DNA of 64,000 nucleotides from Halomonas sp. 25-S5 (lineage in GTDB: Bacteria; Pseudomonadota; Gammaproteobacteria; Pseudomonadales; Halomonadaceae). The position numbers and the translations under genes were made by a program. Positions within the stretch are counted from its first letter, which is position 1. The number at the start of each line of letters is the position of its first letter. Positions 27,672 through 37,702 of this stretch are shown one piece after another. The stretch spans positions 53,889 through 117,888 of the forward strand of contig NZ_JARANV010000011.1 of assembly GCF_029889845.1 (NCBI RefSeq), given 5' to 3'. The notes beneath the pieces were generated by a model. That model ran no database searches and had not been told where the DNA came from. It worked only from the letters and a program-made list of their open reading frames with translations.

Positions 27672-29102
27672 TCAGGCGCGCCCCGTCGCCTCGTCGTCCG
27701 GCTCGCCCTCCCCCCCGGCGGCGCGCACCAGCTCCGTGGGCAACGGCTTCTTCATGCGCACCCCCAGGCGCTGCAGCTCGGTGGCCTGGGCCACCAGGCT
27801 GCCCTGCCCGCTGGAGAGCCGCCCCATGGCCCGGCGATGGCTGTCGCCCGCGCGTTCCAGGTGACGGCCGACCTCCTCGAGGCTCTCGACGAAGCCGGAG
27901 AACTTGGCCAGCAGCTTCTCGGCCCGGTCGCCGATCAGGCGCGCGTTCTCGTTCTGGCGCTCCAGGCTCCACAGGCCGGCCACGGTGCGCAGGCTGGCCA
28001 GCAGGGTGGTCGGGGTGACCACCACCACCTGATGGTCGAAGGCCTCCTGGAAGAGCGTGGGGTCGCGCTCGAAGGCGGCGGCGAAGGCCGGCTCCACCGG
28101 CACGAACAGGAACACGAAGTCCGGCGAGTTGAGCCCCGGCAGCGCCGGGTAGTCCTTGCCCGAAAGGCCGGTGACATGGCCACGCAGCGACTGCAGGTGG
28201 GCCTTCATGGCCGCCTCGCGCTCGGCGTCGTCCTCGGCGTTGACCACCCGGGTCCAGGCCACCAGCGACACCTTGGCGTCGACGATCAGGTGGCGGTCGT
28301 CGGGCAGATAGATCACCGCATCGGGGCGCTGGCGCCCCTGGTCCCCGTGCAGCGAGACCTCGCGGCGGTATTCGATGTCCCGGCGCAGGCCGCTACGCTC
28401 GAGCACGGTCTCGAGCATCAGCTCGCCCCAGTGGCCCTGCGCCTTCTGGTCGCCCTTGAGGGCCCGGGCGAGGCCCGCGGCCTCCTCGCCGAGGCGGGCA
28501 TTGAGCCCGGCGAGCTGTTCGAGCTGGGTCTTGAGGGAGCCGCTGTCGCGGCTCTGCTGGCCATGCAGCTCCTCGACCCGGCGGCGGAACTGGTCGACCT
28601 GCTCGCGGAAGGGGCGCAGCAGGGCCTCCAGACTGTCGCGACTCTGCACCGAGAAGGCCTGCTGGCGCTCCTCGAAGATGCGCCCGGCGAGCTGGCGGAA
28701 CTCCTCCTTGAGCCGCTCCCGGGCCTCCTCCAGCAGGGCCAGCTGCTCACGGTGCCGCAGCGCCAGCTGCTCGCGCTCGACCTCCAGCCGGGCGGCATGC
28801 TCGCGCCGCTCGGCCAGCCGCTCACGCGTCGCGGAAAGCTCAACCTCCAGGGCGGCCAGGCGCTCGCGGCTGCCATCCAGCTGTGCATCGCTGTGGGCCA
28901 GCTCCTGTTCCAGCCGCCGCACGCTGGCCTCGCTATCGGCGTGTTCCCGCTCACGGACGAGCAGTCGCGCCTCGGCGGCGACCAGGCGCTTGCGCCAGGA
29001 CAGCCCCGCCCAAGCCATCGCCAGCAGCAGCCCGGCCAGCCCCCAGGCCACCCAGGCCGGCACGGCCTGCTGCAGCAGTTCGTTCATTAGATGTGTGTTC
29101 AT
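27672..29102 (-). CDS. rmuC: DNA recombination protein RmuC
   Basis: 476 aa. An N-terminal transmembrane helix (about 15–31) leads into a long coiled coil of E, R and L-rich heptads (about 45–190), and then the RmuC nuclease-like domain with GHWGELMLETVLERSGL, RQRPDAVIYLPDDRHLIVDAK and VFLFVPVEPAF. RmuC limits inversions at short repeats. An alternative start five codons later is possible since neither has a strong ribosome site. Convergent with dps and downstream of tmcA. Confidence 0.92.
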   Translation of the reverse strand: MNTHLMNELLQQAVPAWVAWGLAGLLLAMAWAGLSWRKRLVAAEARLLVREREHADSEASVRRLEQELAHSDAQLDGSRERLAALEVELSATRERLAERREHAARLEVEREQLALRHREQLALLEEARERLKEEFRQLAGRIFEERQQAFSVQSRDSLEALLRPFREQVDQFRRRVEELHGQQSRDSGSLKTQLEQLAGLNARLGEEAAGLARALKGDQKAQGHWGELMLETVLERSGLRRDIEYRREVSLHGDQGRQRPDAVIYLPDDRHLIVDAKVSLVAWTRVVNAEDDAEREAAMKAHLQSLRGHVTGLSGKDYPALPGLNSPDFVFLFVPVEPAFAAAFERDPTLFQEAFDHQVVVVTPTTLLASLRTVAGLWSLERQNENARLIGDRAEKLLAKFSGFVESLEEVGRHLERAGDSHRRAMGRLSSGQGSLVAQATELQRLGVRMKKPLPTELVRAAGGEGEPDDEATGRA

Positions 29103-29134
29103 GGTGCTTGTGTCTCGCGATCGACCCGGGGACT

Positions 29135-31306
29135 CTACCGGCCGGCCTCGCCGGGGGAAAGCCCGCGCTCGCCGTCGAGGAGCCGTGCCACGGCCTCGCG
29201 CAGCCAGGCCTGCACACCTCGCTTCCCCGACACCCCGAGGCGCGCCGCCAGCCAGGCCGCCTCGCGCCCCTGGAAGGCCCAGGCGGCGAGCAGCGCCAGC
29301 GCCTCGTCCTGGCGGCCCGCCCGGCTCCTCACCAGGGCCTGGAGCGCCGGGCGGGCCAGGGCGGGCTCGCGATGGCCGAAGGCCACGTCATCGAGGTCGC
29401 GGCGATCCTCGTCGCCCAGGGGCGCGGCGGGCGCCTCGGCGAACAGCGCCACCACCACCGCCGGCGCCAGCTCGGCCAGCTCGAAGGCCAGCAACCCCGG
29501 CAGCTGGCGGTGGAAGCGCGCCTGGAGGCGCTCGACGAGTCGCTGCCCCGCAGGGCCGGTGGGCCGCACCACCATCAGCGCATGCTCGCCGGTGGCCGTC
29601 TCCCGGGTCAGCCCCAGGCGCACCGCCCGGAAGCCCGCGGCCTGCCAGAAGGCCTGCAGCCCCGGCTCGGCGCCGAAGCTCGCCCCCAGCAGCTCGATGC
29701 CGTCGCGACGGGCCCGCGCGACCTCGCCCTCGACCAGGCGCCGCCCCGCCCCGTGACGACGCCGCTCGGCCGGCACGGCGATGCGCAGCACCCGCCGCAG
29801 GCGGGCGGTCAGCGCCTCGCGCTCACCGGCATGGGCGGCCAGCGACTGGGCCAACAGGTGGCCTCGCGGACGCCGCTCGCCCCGCGCCACCTGCTCGGCG
29901 AGGCCGGCCGCGAAGCCCCCCTCGTCGCCGCTCACCACCACACCCTGCAGGGCCGGCCCGGCCTCGAGGACGGTAATGGCGACCCCGGGGCCATCCAGCA
30001 GGCGACGCAGGTCGGCGGGCGTGGTGCGGTAGTGGGCCTGCACCAGCAGGCCGAACAGCGCCCGCAGCCGCGGCTCGTCGCGGGCCAGGGCATCGCGGTC
30101 CAGGCGCCGGAGAGCCGGGGTCTCCGCTGCGCTCGGGCTTGCCGCCGGCTCGGCATCCAGCAGCAACAGGCGCGAGGTCAGCGCCTCCAGGGGGTCGCCC
30201 TCGGCCCAGCGGATCGGCTCGGCCAGGTGGCAGGCCCGCCAGTCGGGCGTCTGGCGCGCGAGCCGTTCACGGAAGCGCAGTGCGAAGCCACGCCCCGATC
30301 CCTCGTAGCCGTGCAGCGTGGTGGCGAAGGCGATACGCGGGAAAACATCAAGCCAGCGCCCCAGCAGCGGCGCGGGAATCGCCGCCGCCTCATCGACCAG
30401 CAGCAAGCGGCCGGGACCACCGACCTCACCCTGCTCGGCCAGCTGAGCCAGGGCGTCGGGGGGCAGAAAGGCGACCCGCCCGCGACCCGCCTCAAAGGCA
30501 TTGCCGCACCGCTGCCCCTCGGGGCAGAGGGCTGCCAGCCGCTCGAAGAGCCCGGCCACGGACGAGGGGCGCGGCGCCGTGACCAGGATATCCGACTCTC
30601 CCGCCGCCAGCAGCCGCGCACAGGCGATGCCCAGGGCCGCCGTCTTGCCACGGCCGCGGTCGGCGGTCAGCACCAGCGGCCGACGGCGGCGCAGCCGGGT
30701 AAGCCGTGCCACCGCCTCGGCCTGGTCGCGGGTCAGGCAGTCCCCATCACCGGAAGTCGACGGCGCCCCTGCCGGCGGCGCCTCGGGCAGACGCAGGCGC
30801 GGCGGCACCTCCCCCGCCGTCCAGTGGATCACGCGCTCGTCGGCACGCAGCAGCCGGGCAAGCCGGGCCAGGTAGCGGGCGCTGAGCTGCTCGGCCCGCC
30901 AGGGGTGCTCGGCCAGGCGGCGGTAGTCGGCATCGGGGCGCGCGCCCCAGTCGGACGGGGTCATCAGCACCAGCAGGCCACCGGCCCGCAGGGTGCCGGC
31001 CAGCGCGCCGAAGGCCTCGGGGTCGAAGCCGCTCTCGGCCGAGACGGCGTCCATCACCACCAGGTCCTGCTCGCCCCCCAGCCGCGTGCGGGCCTTGGCC
31101 GCCGGCAGCCAGCGCGACGCCTCGATGCCCTCGACTGGCTCGGCGGCGACCCACAGCGGCGACGGCCAGTCATCCCCCTGCCACAGGGCCAAGGCCTCCC
31201 GGCGGCAGGCATCGGCCGCGCCGGTCAGCCAGACCAGACCGCGCCAGCGCTGCTGGCCCAGCCGGCGTCGGGTCTCCTGCAGGGGGGCGAGGCGGTCGGG
31301 GGTCAT
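29135..31306 (-). CDS. tmcA: tRNA(Met) cytidine acetyltransferase
   Basis: Acetylates the wobble cytidine (C34) of elongator tRNA-Met using acetyl-CoA and ATP or GTP. About 723 aa. It has an N-terminal DUF1726-type domain, the RNA-helicase-like module with P-loop TADRGRGKT and LLVDEAAAIP (Walker B), and a C-terminal GNAT domain with RRRHGAGRRLVEGE for acetyl-CoA binding. The ATG at 31306 follows GGAG; another ATG four codons upstream (31318) has no site. Confidence 0.92.
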   Translation of the reverse strand: MTPDRLAPLQETRRRLGQQRWRGLVWLTGAADACRREALALWQGDDWPSPLWVAAEPVEGIEASRWLPAAKARTRLGGEQDLVVMDAVSAESGFDPEAFGALAGTLRAGGLLVLMTPSDWGARPDADYRRLAEHPWRAEQLSARYLARLARLLRADERVIHWTAGEVPPRLRLPEAPPAGAPSTSGDGDCLTRDQAEAVARLTRLRRRRPLVLTADRGRGKTAALGIACARLLAAGESDILVTAPRPSSVAGLFERLAALCPEGQRCGNAFEAGRGRVAFLPPDALAQLAEQGEVGGPGRLLLVDEAAAIPAPLLGRWLDVFPRIAFATTLHGYEGSGRGFALRFRERLARQTPDWRACHLAEPIRWAEGDPLEALTSRLLLLDAEPAASPSAAETPALRRLDRDALARDEPRLRALFGLLVQAHYRTTPADLRRLLDGPGVAITVLEAGPALQGVVVSGDEGGFAAGLAEQVARGERRPRGHLLAQSLAAHAGEREALTARLRRVLRIAVPAERRRHGAGRRLVEGEVARARRDGIELLGASFGAEPGLQAFWQAAGFRAVRLGLTRETATGEHALMVVRPTGPAGQRLVERLQARFHRQLPGLLAFELAELAPAVVVALFAEAPAAPLGDEDRRDLDDVAFGHREPALARPALQALVRSRAGRQDEALALLAAWAFQGREAAWLAARLGVSGKRGVQAWLREAVARLLDGERGLSPGEAGR

Positions 31307-31649
31307 CCGGGGCTCCATCCGAGGCTCAACTTTGGTCTAAGGGTGCACGACCTTTCAACGTTACCGGGCATTTCGGCACTGCAACACAGTCGTCATACGA
31401 TCGTTTCAACCCTTTGATTGAAAAGGCGTTCTCCACCTCCTGACGGAGGCCTTGCGGGGCCTGTCCGGGGCGCCGGTGCCGCCACGGCACCGGTCGAACA
31501 TGTCCGTCGTCCCATGCTAGCTTGTTTCCTGTTGCCGAGTTGCCCGGACGGTCAGGCCCACCCGCACCGCAGGTGGGCGCTTCCCGGCACCGACGGCCGT
31601 CTTCCATCGACTTCTCGACAAGCAGAACAACCCACCAGGGAGCACCTCA
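31307..31649. other. 343-bp intergenic region before the second TRAP operon
   Basis: No convincing gene. It holds a TTTCAA (31404–31409) / TTGAAA (31418–31423) inverted repeat that could be an operator, and a stem CCGGTGCC (31473–31480) / GGCACCGG (31486–31493) in the leader. No clear sigma-70 promoter could be fixed. Confidence 0.55.
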
Positions 31650-32753
31650 ATGAAGAAGATGACCAAATTCGCCCTCACCGGGCTGGCAGCGGGCGTCGCC
31701 CTCGCCGCCATGAGCTCCACCGCCCAGGCCCAGGAACAGTGGACCATGACCACCACCTGGCCAGATAACCTGGACCTGATCCAGATCGACCGCCACTGGG
31801 CGGAGCTGGTCAACAAGCTCGCCGGTGACGAGGTGCAAATCGAGTTCCGTGCCGGCGGCACCCTGATGCCCGGTACCGAGGTCTTCGATGCCACCGAGAC
31901 CGGCAGCATCGAGGCCGCCGGCGACTGGCCGGGCTACTGGGCCGGCCGCAGCCCGGCCTTCTCGCCGCTGGCCACCACCACCAGCCTGTTCAACGGCATG
32001 GACTACCTGAACTGGATCAACCAGTGGGGCGGCTTCGAGCTCTACCAGGAGGTCTATGGCAACTACAACATGGTCTACCTGCCCTACGGCATCACCAACA
32101 ACGAGTCCGGCTTCCGCGGCGGCACGCCCATCGAGAGCCTGGCCGACCTGAAGGGCAAGCGTTTGCGCCTCTCCGGCCGCGATCAGGGCCGGGTGCTCGA
32201 GCAACTCGGCGGCTCCCAGGTCACCCTGGCCGGCGGCGAGATCTACCAGGCCATCGAGCGTGGCGTGGTCGACGGTGCCGAGTTCTCCACCCCGGGTGTG
32301 GACTACAAGGCCGGCTTCTCCGAGGTGGCCGACTACTGGTCCGTGCCGGGCTGGCACCAGTCCGCCAGCGTGTTCGGCGTGATGATCAACAAGGATGCCT
32401 GGGACGCCCTCTCGGAGGAGACCCAGGAAAAGCTGAAGATCGCGGCACAGGCCACCATGACCTGGTCACTGGCCTGGTCCGAGCGCGAGTCCACCGAGGG
32501 CACCGTGAAGTTCCTCGAGGACGGCACCGAGATCAACCAGCTCTCCGAGGAAGACCTCGCCGAGATCCAGCGCATCACCAATGAGGTGATCGTGCAGGGG
32601 GCCTGCGAGGACCCGATGCACGCCAAGATCTACCACTCCATGATCAGCTACCTGGAGCACTACGCCAACTGGCGCGATATCTCCGTGCCCTACAACATGA
32701 GCCGCGTCACCGACGACCTGCCCTCTCTCGAGGAGATCGAGGCCTGCATGTAA
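31650..32753 (+). CDS. dctP: TRAP transporter substrate-binding protein DctP
   Basis: 367-aa periplasmic receptor with a signal peptide of 27 residues (ending AQA). The conserved ligand arginine is likely R173 in GKRLRLSGRD, followed by GGEIYQAIERGVVDGAEF, the DctP signature region. The tail ends in an acidic helix with a cysteine (EIEACM). CAGGGAG precedes the ATG. Belongs to a different subfamily from the receptor at 342–1355. First gene of a complete dctPQM operon. Ligand unknown. Confidence 0.92.
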   Translation: MKKMTKFALTGLAAGVALAAMSSTAQAQEQWTMTTTWPDNLDLIQIDRHWAELVNKLAGDEVQIEFRAGGTLMPGTEVFDATETGSIEAAGDWPGYWAGRSPAFSPLATTTSLFNGMDYLNWINQWGGFELYQEVYGNYNMVYLPYGITNNESGFRGGTPIESLADLKGKRLRLSGRDQGRVLEQLGGSQVTLAGGEIYQAIERGVVDGAEFSTPGVDYKAGFSEVADYWSVPGWHQSASVFGVMINKDAWDALSEETQEKLKIAAQATMTWSLAWSERESTEGTVKFLEDGTEINQLSEEDLAEIQRITNEVIVQGACEDPMHAKIYHSMISYLEHYANWRDISVPYNMSRVTDDLPSLEEIEACM

Positions 32754-32763
32754 GGCCCCGCCA

Positions 32764-32785
32764 GGGCCCTCTCCCGAGAGGGCCC
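32764..32785 (+). terminator. intercistronic hairpin between dctP and dctQ
   Basis: GGGCCCTCTC (32764–32773) complements GAGAGGGCCC (32776–32785). Same position as the hairpin in the first TRAP operon, and likely to reduce or protect transcription at the dctP–dctQ border. Confidence 0.55.
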
Positions 32786-32834
32786 GCCGGCCGGCCAAAC
32801 GTCGTGTTCCCACTGATTCACGAGATCCCCGCTC

Positions 32835-33338
32835 ATGAACGCCATTGCCAAGGCCATCGATGCCCTCAACGAGGCCTTCGGTCGCCTGATCGCTCCGCTG
32901 ATCGCCGTGATCACGCTGATCGTGATCTACGACATCGCCATGCGTTTCTTCATCGGACGCCCCAGTGACTGGGCCTTCGATACCACCAAGATGCTATTCG
33001 GCGTCCACTTCATGCTGATGGCCGCCTACGGGCTGCGCCACCATGCCCACGTGGAGGTCGACGTCCTCAAGCGGCTGCTGTCGCGCCGCAAGCAGGCCGC
33101 CCTGGAGATACTCGGCTACCTGGTCTTCTTCGTGCCCTTCATCTGGATGCTGCTGACGCTGGGCTGGGACTTCTTCATGCGCTCCTTCAGCCGCGCCGAG
33201 ACCACCTATGGCATGGTCGCCATCCCCGTCTATCCGGTGAAGGCGGTGATCGTCATCGCCGCGTTCTTGCTCCTGCTGCAGGCCATCGCCATCGTCATCC
33301 GCGCCATCCAGCAATTGCGCCAGGAGGAGACCGCATGA
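32835..33338 (+). CDS. dctQ: TRAP transporter small permease DctQ
   Basis: 167 aa with four predicted membrane helices: about residues 15–37, 52–72, 92–113 and 130–155. The motif RPSDWAFDTTKMLFGVHFMLM between helices is common in this family. It pairs with DctM, whose start overlaps its stop by four bases (ATGA). A periplasmic-receptor gene lies 81 bp upstream beyond a hairpin. Confidence 0.92.
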   Translation: MNAIAKAIDALNEAFGRLIAPLIAVITLIVIYDIAMRFFIGRPSDWAFDTTKMLFGVHFMLMAAYGLRHHAHVEVDVLKRLLSRRKQAALEILGYLVFFVPFIWMLLTLGWDFFMRSFSRAETTYGMVAIPVYPVKAVIVIAAFLLLLQAIAIVIRAIQQLRQEETA

Positions 33339-34663
33339 GCCCCGAAATGCTCACCCTGTTCATGTTCGGCGGCCTGCTGATCGGCCTGTTCATGGGCCAC
33401 CCGCTGGCCTTCGTGCTGGGCGGCATCGCCGTGATGGGCGCCTGGCTCGGCCCGGGTGCCAAGATCCTCGGCTCCCTGATCAACAACATCTACGGCAACG
33501 CCATGGACAACTATGTCCTGGTGGCCATCCCGTTGTTCATCCTGATGGCGCGCTTTCTCAACGACTCGGGCGTCACCGAGAAAATGTTCGAGGCGATGCG
33601 CCTGCTGCTCGGCAACCTGCGCGGCGGCCTGGCGCTCACCGTGGTCATCGTCTCGGTGCTGCTCGCCGCCACCACCGGCATCGTCGGCGCCTCGATCGCG
33701 GTGATGGGCATGATCGCCCTGGTGCCGATGCTCAAGTACGGCTACAACAAGGAGCTCAGTACCGGGGTGATCATGGCCAGCGGCTGCCTGGGCATCCTGA
33801 TCCCGCCGAGCATCATGCTGATCCTGATGGCCAGCTACTCGCCGGTCTCGGTGGGCGCGCTGTTCGCCGGCGCCCTGGTGCCGGGCCTGCTGCTCGGCGT
33901 GATGTATGCCCTCTATGTGCTGATCATCTGCCACGTGAAGCCCTCCTATGGCCCGCTGGTGCCGGCAGCGGAGCGCGCCGAGACCAGCACCCGCGAGCTG
34001 CTGGTCATGCTGGCCAAGTACGTGCTGCCGCCGATGTCCCTGATCCTCGGCGTGCTCGGCGCCCTGTTCACCGGCATCGCCACCGCCACCGAGGCCTCGG
34101 CGATCGGCGTGACCATCGCCTTCCTGCTGTTCCTGATCTTCGGCGACCGCAAGGTCTCGACCTGCTACCGCACCCTGATCGATGCCAGCAAGACCACCAC
34201 CATGGTAATGCTGGTGCTGGTCGGCGCTACCGCCTTCACCGGGGTCTTCTCCCGCGGCGGCGGCATGCAGGTGATCCACGACCTGGTGATGGCGATGCCG
34301 GGCGGCACCACCGGGGCGCTGATCCTGATGCTGTTCCTGGTGTTCATCCTGGGCATGTTCCTGGACTGGACCGGTATCGTGCTGCTGAGCTTCCCGATCA
34401 TGCTGCCGATCGTCGAGAACATGGGCATCGACGTGCTGTGGTTCGTGGTGATGGTCGCCGTGGTGCTGCAGACCTCCTTCCTCACCCCGCCATTCGGCTA
34501 TGCGCTCTTCTACCTGAAGGGGGTGGCGCCCAAGGGGGTCGAGATCGTCGACCTCTACAAGGCGGTGATCCCCTTCTGTGCGCTGATCGTGCTGGCCTGC
34601 GTGCTGATGGCCTTCTTCCCGGTACTGATCACCGGCCTGCCGTCCCTGCTGATCGGCTACTGA
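33335..34663 (+). CDS. dctM: TRAP transporter large permease DctM
   Basis: 442-aa membrane protein with about 12 hydrophobic segments and the family's typical MFGGLLIGLFMGHPLAFVLGG start. Glycine- and proline-rich helix breaks occur at GCLGILIPPSIMLI and near the C-terminus at LQTSFLTPPFGYALFYL, which in this family contribute to the sodium and substrate sites. It is the third gene of the operon. Confidence 0.95.
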   Translation: MSPEMLTLFMFGGLLIGLFMGHPLAFVLGGIAVMGAWLGPGAKILGSLINNIYGNAMDNYVLVAIPLFILMARFLNDSGVTEKMFEAMRLLLGNLRGGLALTVVIVSVLLAATTGIVGASIAVMGMIALVPMLKYGYNKELSTGVIMASGCLGILIPPSIMLILMASYSPVSVGALFAGALVPGLLLGVMYALYVLIICHVKPSYGPLVPAAERAETSTRELLVMLAKYVLPPMSLILGVLGALFTGIATATEASAIGVTIAFLLFLIFGDRKVSTCYRTLIDASKTTTMVMLVLVGATAFTGVFSRGGGMQVIHDLVMAMPGGTTGALILMLFLVFILGMFLDWTGIVLLSFPIMLPIVENMGIDVLWFVVMVAVVLQTSFLTPPFGYALFYLKGVAPKGVEIVDLYKAVIPFCALIVLACVLMAFFPVLITGLPSLLIGY

Positions 34664-34684
34664 GCCTCTCCCGACGGCCCCATG

Positions 34685-34720
34685 ACGCCCGCCGCTCATC
34701 GAGCGGCGGGCGTTTATGTT
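34685..34720 (+). terminator. terminator after dctM
   Basis: ACGCCCGCCGCT (34685–34696), loop CATCG, AGCGGCGGGCGT (34702–34713), then TTATGTT. The inner stem-loop GCTCATCGAGC is the same as in the terminator at 18450. Confidence 0.9.
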
Positions 34721-34830
34721 GATCCGGGTCAGCCGCCATGGCTGCAGCCACGGGGGGCAGCTGATACAATTCTCACTCGCAAATGCCTCGCATCCACACC
34801 GCCTCCAGACCCCGCTGGAAGGAGACCTCG

Positions 34831-36504
34831 TTGACCAGTCCGGCCCGTTCCCGCGCCCTCTCCCGCCTGTCGTTGCCCTTCAATGTCTGGAACGCCCTGA
34901 CCATCGGCATCGCCCTGATCGTGGCGCTGCCGGTCATCGTGGTGCTGGCGCACCTGTTCATGCCCACCGAGGGCATCTGGCAGCACCTGGCCAGCACCGT
35001 ACTGCCCAGGTATCTCGTCAATACCCTCTTCCTGGTGGTGACGGTGGGCCTCGGCACCTTCGTCATCGGCACCGGGACCGCCTGGCTGGTAGTGATGTGC
35101 CGCTTCCCGGGACGCCGGCTGTTCGAGTGGGGGCTGTTGCTGCCGCTAGCGGTGCCGACCTACGTGATCGCCTATGCCTACACGGACTTCCTGCAGTTCG
35201 CCGGCCCCGTCCAGACCTGGCTGCGGGAGAGCTTCGGCTGGTCGGCCAGCGACTACGTCTTCCCCAACATCCGTTCCCTGTGGGGAGCGGCCACCCTGAT
35301 CACCCTGGTGCTCTATCCCTATGTCTACATGCTGGCGCGGGCGGCCTTCCTGGAGCAGTCGGTGTGCGTGCTGGACGTGGGGCGGACCCTGGGGCGGGGG
35401 CCCTGGCGGCTGTTCACCAGCGTGGCCCTGCCGCTGGCGCGGCCGGCCATCGTCGGCGGCGTGTCGCTGGCGCTGATGGAGACCCTCAACGAGTTCGGGG
35501 CGGTGCAGTACTTCGGGGTAGACACCTTCACCACTGGCATCTATCGCACCTGGTTCGGGATGGGTGAGCAGGTGGCCGCGGCCCAGCTCGCCGCCTGCCT
35601 GCTGGCCTTCGTCATCGCCCTGGTGCTGATCGAGCGCGCCTCGCGCGGCAAGCGCCGCTACTTCCACACCACCGGTCGCTACCAGCATCTGCCGGAATTC
35701 GCGCTCCACGGCTGGCGTGCCTGGGCCGCCACCCTGGCCTGCCTGACGCCGGTGCTGCTCGGCTTCCTGATCCCCAGCGGCCTGCTGGGCTACCTCTCGA
35801 TCCAGGGCGGCGATGCGCTGTTCGGCTCGGCCTTCCTGACCTTTGCCGGCAACAGCCTGCTGCTGGCGTCGCTCGCATCAATGGTCGCCGTGAGCCTGGC
35901 GCTGCTGCTCAGCTACGGCGCCCGCCTGCACCCCGGCAAGGTCACGCGTGTGGCGACGCGCGTGGCCGCCATGGGCTATGCGGTCCCCGGCTCGGTAGTG
36001 GCAGTGGGCATCCTGATCCCCTTCGTGTGGATGGACCACCAGATCAACGACGTCATGAAGGGGCAGTTCGGGGTCGCGGTGGGGCTGCTGCTCAGCGGGT
36101 CGGCCTTCATCCTGGTGTATGCCTACCTGGTACGCTTCCTCGCCGTTTCCTTCAATGCCATCGAGGCGAGCCTGGGCAAGGTCACACCGAGCATGGATGC
36201 GGCCTCCCGGACCCTGGGTCAGACGGCGGGCGGCACCCTGCGCAAGGTGCACACCCCGATCATGCGCGGCAGCCTGATCGCCGCCGGCATCCTGGTATTC
36301 GTGGACGTGATGAAGGAGCTGCCGGCCACGGTGATCCTGCGCCCCTTCAACTTCGACACCCTGGCGATCCGCGCCCATAGCCTGGCCGCCGACGAACGCC
36401 TGGCCGAGGCCTCGACCTCGTCACTGGCCATCGTGGCAGTAGGCATCCTCCCGGTGATCCTGCTGAGCATCGCCATGCGCCGCTCTCGTCCCGGCAGTCG
36501 CTGA
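34831..36504 (+). CDS. fbpB: ferric iron ABC transporter permease (fused two-domain)
   Basis: 557-aa inner-membrane permease with two six-helix transport domains in one chain, as in FbpB/SfuB. Each half has an EAA-like loop: VCVLDVGRTLGRGPWRLF in the first and MDAASRTLGQTAGGTLRKV in the second, where the ATPase docks. Starts with TTG at 34831 after a perfect AAGGAG; an upstream ATG at 34783 would give a 16-residue hydrophilic extension. It is convergent with fbpC, overlapping its 3' end by 84 bp, and not in one transcript with fbpA. Confidence 0.9.
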   Translation: MTSPARSRALSRLSLPFNVWNALTIGIALIVALPVIVVLAHLFMPTEGIWQHLASTVLPRYLVNTLFLVVTVGLGTFVIGTGTAWLVVMCRFPGRRLFEWGLLLPLAVPTYVIAYAYTDFLQFAGPVQTWLRESFGWSASDYVFPNIRSLWGAATLITLVLYPYVYMLARAAFLEQSVCVLDVGRTLGRGPWRLFTSVALPLARPAIVGGVSLALMETLNEFGAVQYFGVDTFTTGIYRTWFGMGEQVAAAQLAACLLAFVIALVLIERASRGKRRYFHTTGRYQHLPEFALHGWRAWAATLACLTPVLLGFLIPSGLLGYLSIQGGDALFGSAFLTFAGNSLLLASLASMVAVSLALLLSYGARLHPGKVTRVATRVAAMGYAVPGSVVAVGILIPFVWMDHQINDVMKGQFGVAVGLLLSGSAFILVYAYLVRFLAVSFNAIEASLGKVTPSMDAASRTLGQTAGGTLRKVHTPIMRGSLIAAGILVFVDVMKELPATVILRPFNFDTLAIRAHSLAADERLAEASTSSLAIVAVGILPVILLSIAMRRSRPGSR

Positions 36505-37608
36505 GGCCTCGAGGGGGAAGACGAAGACCTGGGAGGCATCCAGGCCAATCATGACCGGCTGGCCCTCCCGGGGCAGGAACACCCCCGGGGACCGGGCATG
36601 CAGGTGACTCTCCCGGCCGTCGGAGGCGTGGGCGCATATGTGCAGCAGGCTGGTGCGTCCTAGCAGCTTGGCCATGATGACGTGGCTGTGGTGATGCTCC
36701 GGCGGCTCATCCAGCGGCACCACCCGCAGCGCCTCGGGACGGATCATCACCCGCACCCGGCTGCCTTCGGGCAGCCCGCTGCCGGAGACATCGCCCACCG
36801 GCGTCGCCACCTTGCCGTCCACCACGTGCCCCTCGAGCTCGTTCACCTCGCCGAAGAAGGTGACCACGAAGGGGTCGGTGGGGGCGCAGTAGAGGTCCAG
36901 CGGCGTTCCGGCCTGCACCACCCGCCCCTCGCGCATCAGCACGATGCGATCGGCCATGAACATGGCCTCCTCGGGGTCGTGGGTCACCAGCAGCACCCCC
37001 GCGCCCAACTTCTTCAGCACGTGCAGGGTATCGTCACGGATCTGGTCACGCAGACGAGCATCGAGGCTGGAGAAGGGTTCGTCGAGCAGCATCAGCTGCG
37101 GCGCTGGCGCCAGCGCCCGGGCCAGGGCGATACGCTGCTGCTGTCCGCCCGAAAGCATGTGCGGGAAGACCCGGGCATAGCGCTCCATGCCCAGCAGCTC
37201 GAGAAGATCAAAGGCACGGCGGCGACGCTGCTGGGCGGGCTGCGACTCGAGCCCGAAGGCCACGTTGTCGAGCACCGAGAGGTGCGGGAACAGCGCCGAG
37301 TCCTGGAAGGCCAGGCCGACGTTGCGCTTCTCGGGGGGCACATGGGAACGCCCGGTGCGTCCCATCGACTCGCCGCCCAGCGCCACGCGCCCCTGCTGAA
37401 CCACCTCGAGCCCCGCGGCGATCCGCAGCAGGGTGGACTTGCCGCAGCCGGAGGGGCCCAGCAGGCAGACGATCTCCCCGGGCTTGACCTCGAGGGAGAC
37501 GTCCTCCACGGCCAGGTGCTGCTGGTAGGCATGGCGGATCTGGTGCATGGCGAGAACGGGTGCCACGGCGGCGTTCTCGTCGATCGGGAGCATCGGTTGG
37601 CTAGTCAT
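36421..37608 (-). CDS. fbpC: ferric iron ABC transporter ATP-binding protein
   Basis: 395-aa ATPase. Walker [10 protein letters not shown], signature LSGGQQQR, Walker B LMLLDEP and the switch histidine (THDPEE) are intact. The C-terminal part contains a TOBE-like domain (RVMIRPEAL). The last 34 residues (after VFPLEA) are hydrophilic, unlike the family, and lie in the overlap with fbpB, so the stop has probably drifted. Reads away from fbpA, which has its own promoter 240 bp away. Confidence 0.9.
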   Translation of the reverse strand: MTSQPMLPIDENAAVAPVLAMHQIRHAYQQHLAVEDVSLEVKPGEIVCLLGPSGCGKSTLLRIAAGLEVVQQGRVALGGESMGRTGRSHVPPEKRNVGLAFQDSALFPHLSVLDNVAFGLESQPAQQRRRRAFDLLELLGMERYARVFPHMLSGGQQQRIALARALAPAPQLMLLDEPFSSLDARLRDQIRDDTLHVLKKLGAGVLLVTHDPEEAMFMADRIVLMREGRVVQAGTPLDLYCAPTDPFVVTFFGEVNELEGHVVDGKVATPVGDVSGSGLPEGSRVRVMIRPEALRVVPLDEPPEHHHSHVIMAKLLGRTSLLHICAHASDGRESHLHARSPGVFLPREGQPVMIGLDASQVFVFPLEASATAGTRAAHGDAQQDHREDAYCHDGQ

Positions 37609-37702
37609 GGGATCTGAGCGGCCATTGGGAGAGAAGGTATGTCCTGCATGGTAACGCGAAAGCCTCCTGAATGCGTTGTACTATCGCTCGCATTTCGCGC
37701 CA

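Noticed and set aside
33230..34699. Histidine/glutamine-rich 489-codon minus-strand frame
   Set aside because: Antisense of dctM; the low-complexity composition comes from reading a membrane-protein gene backwards.
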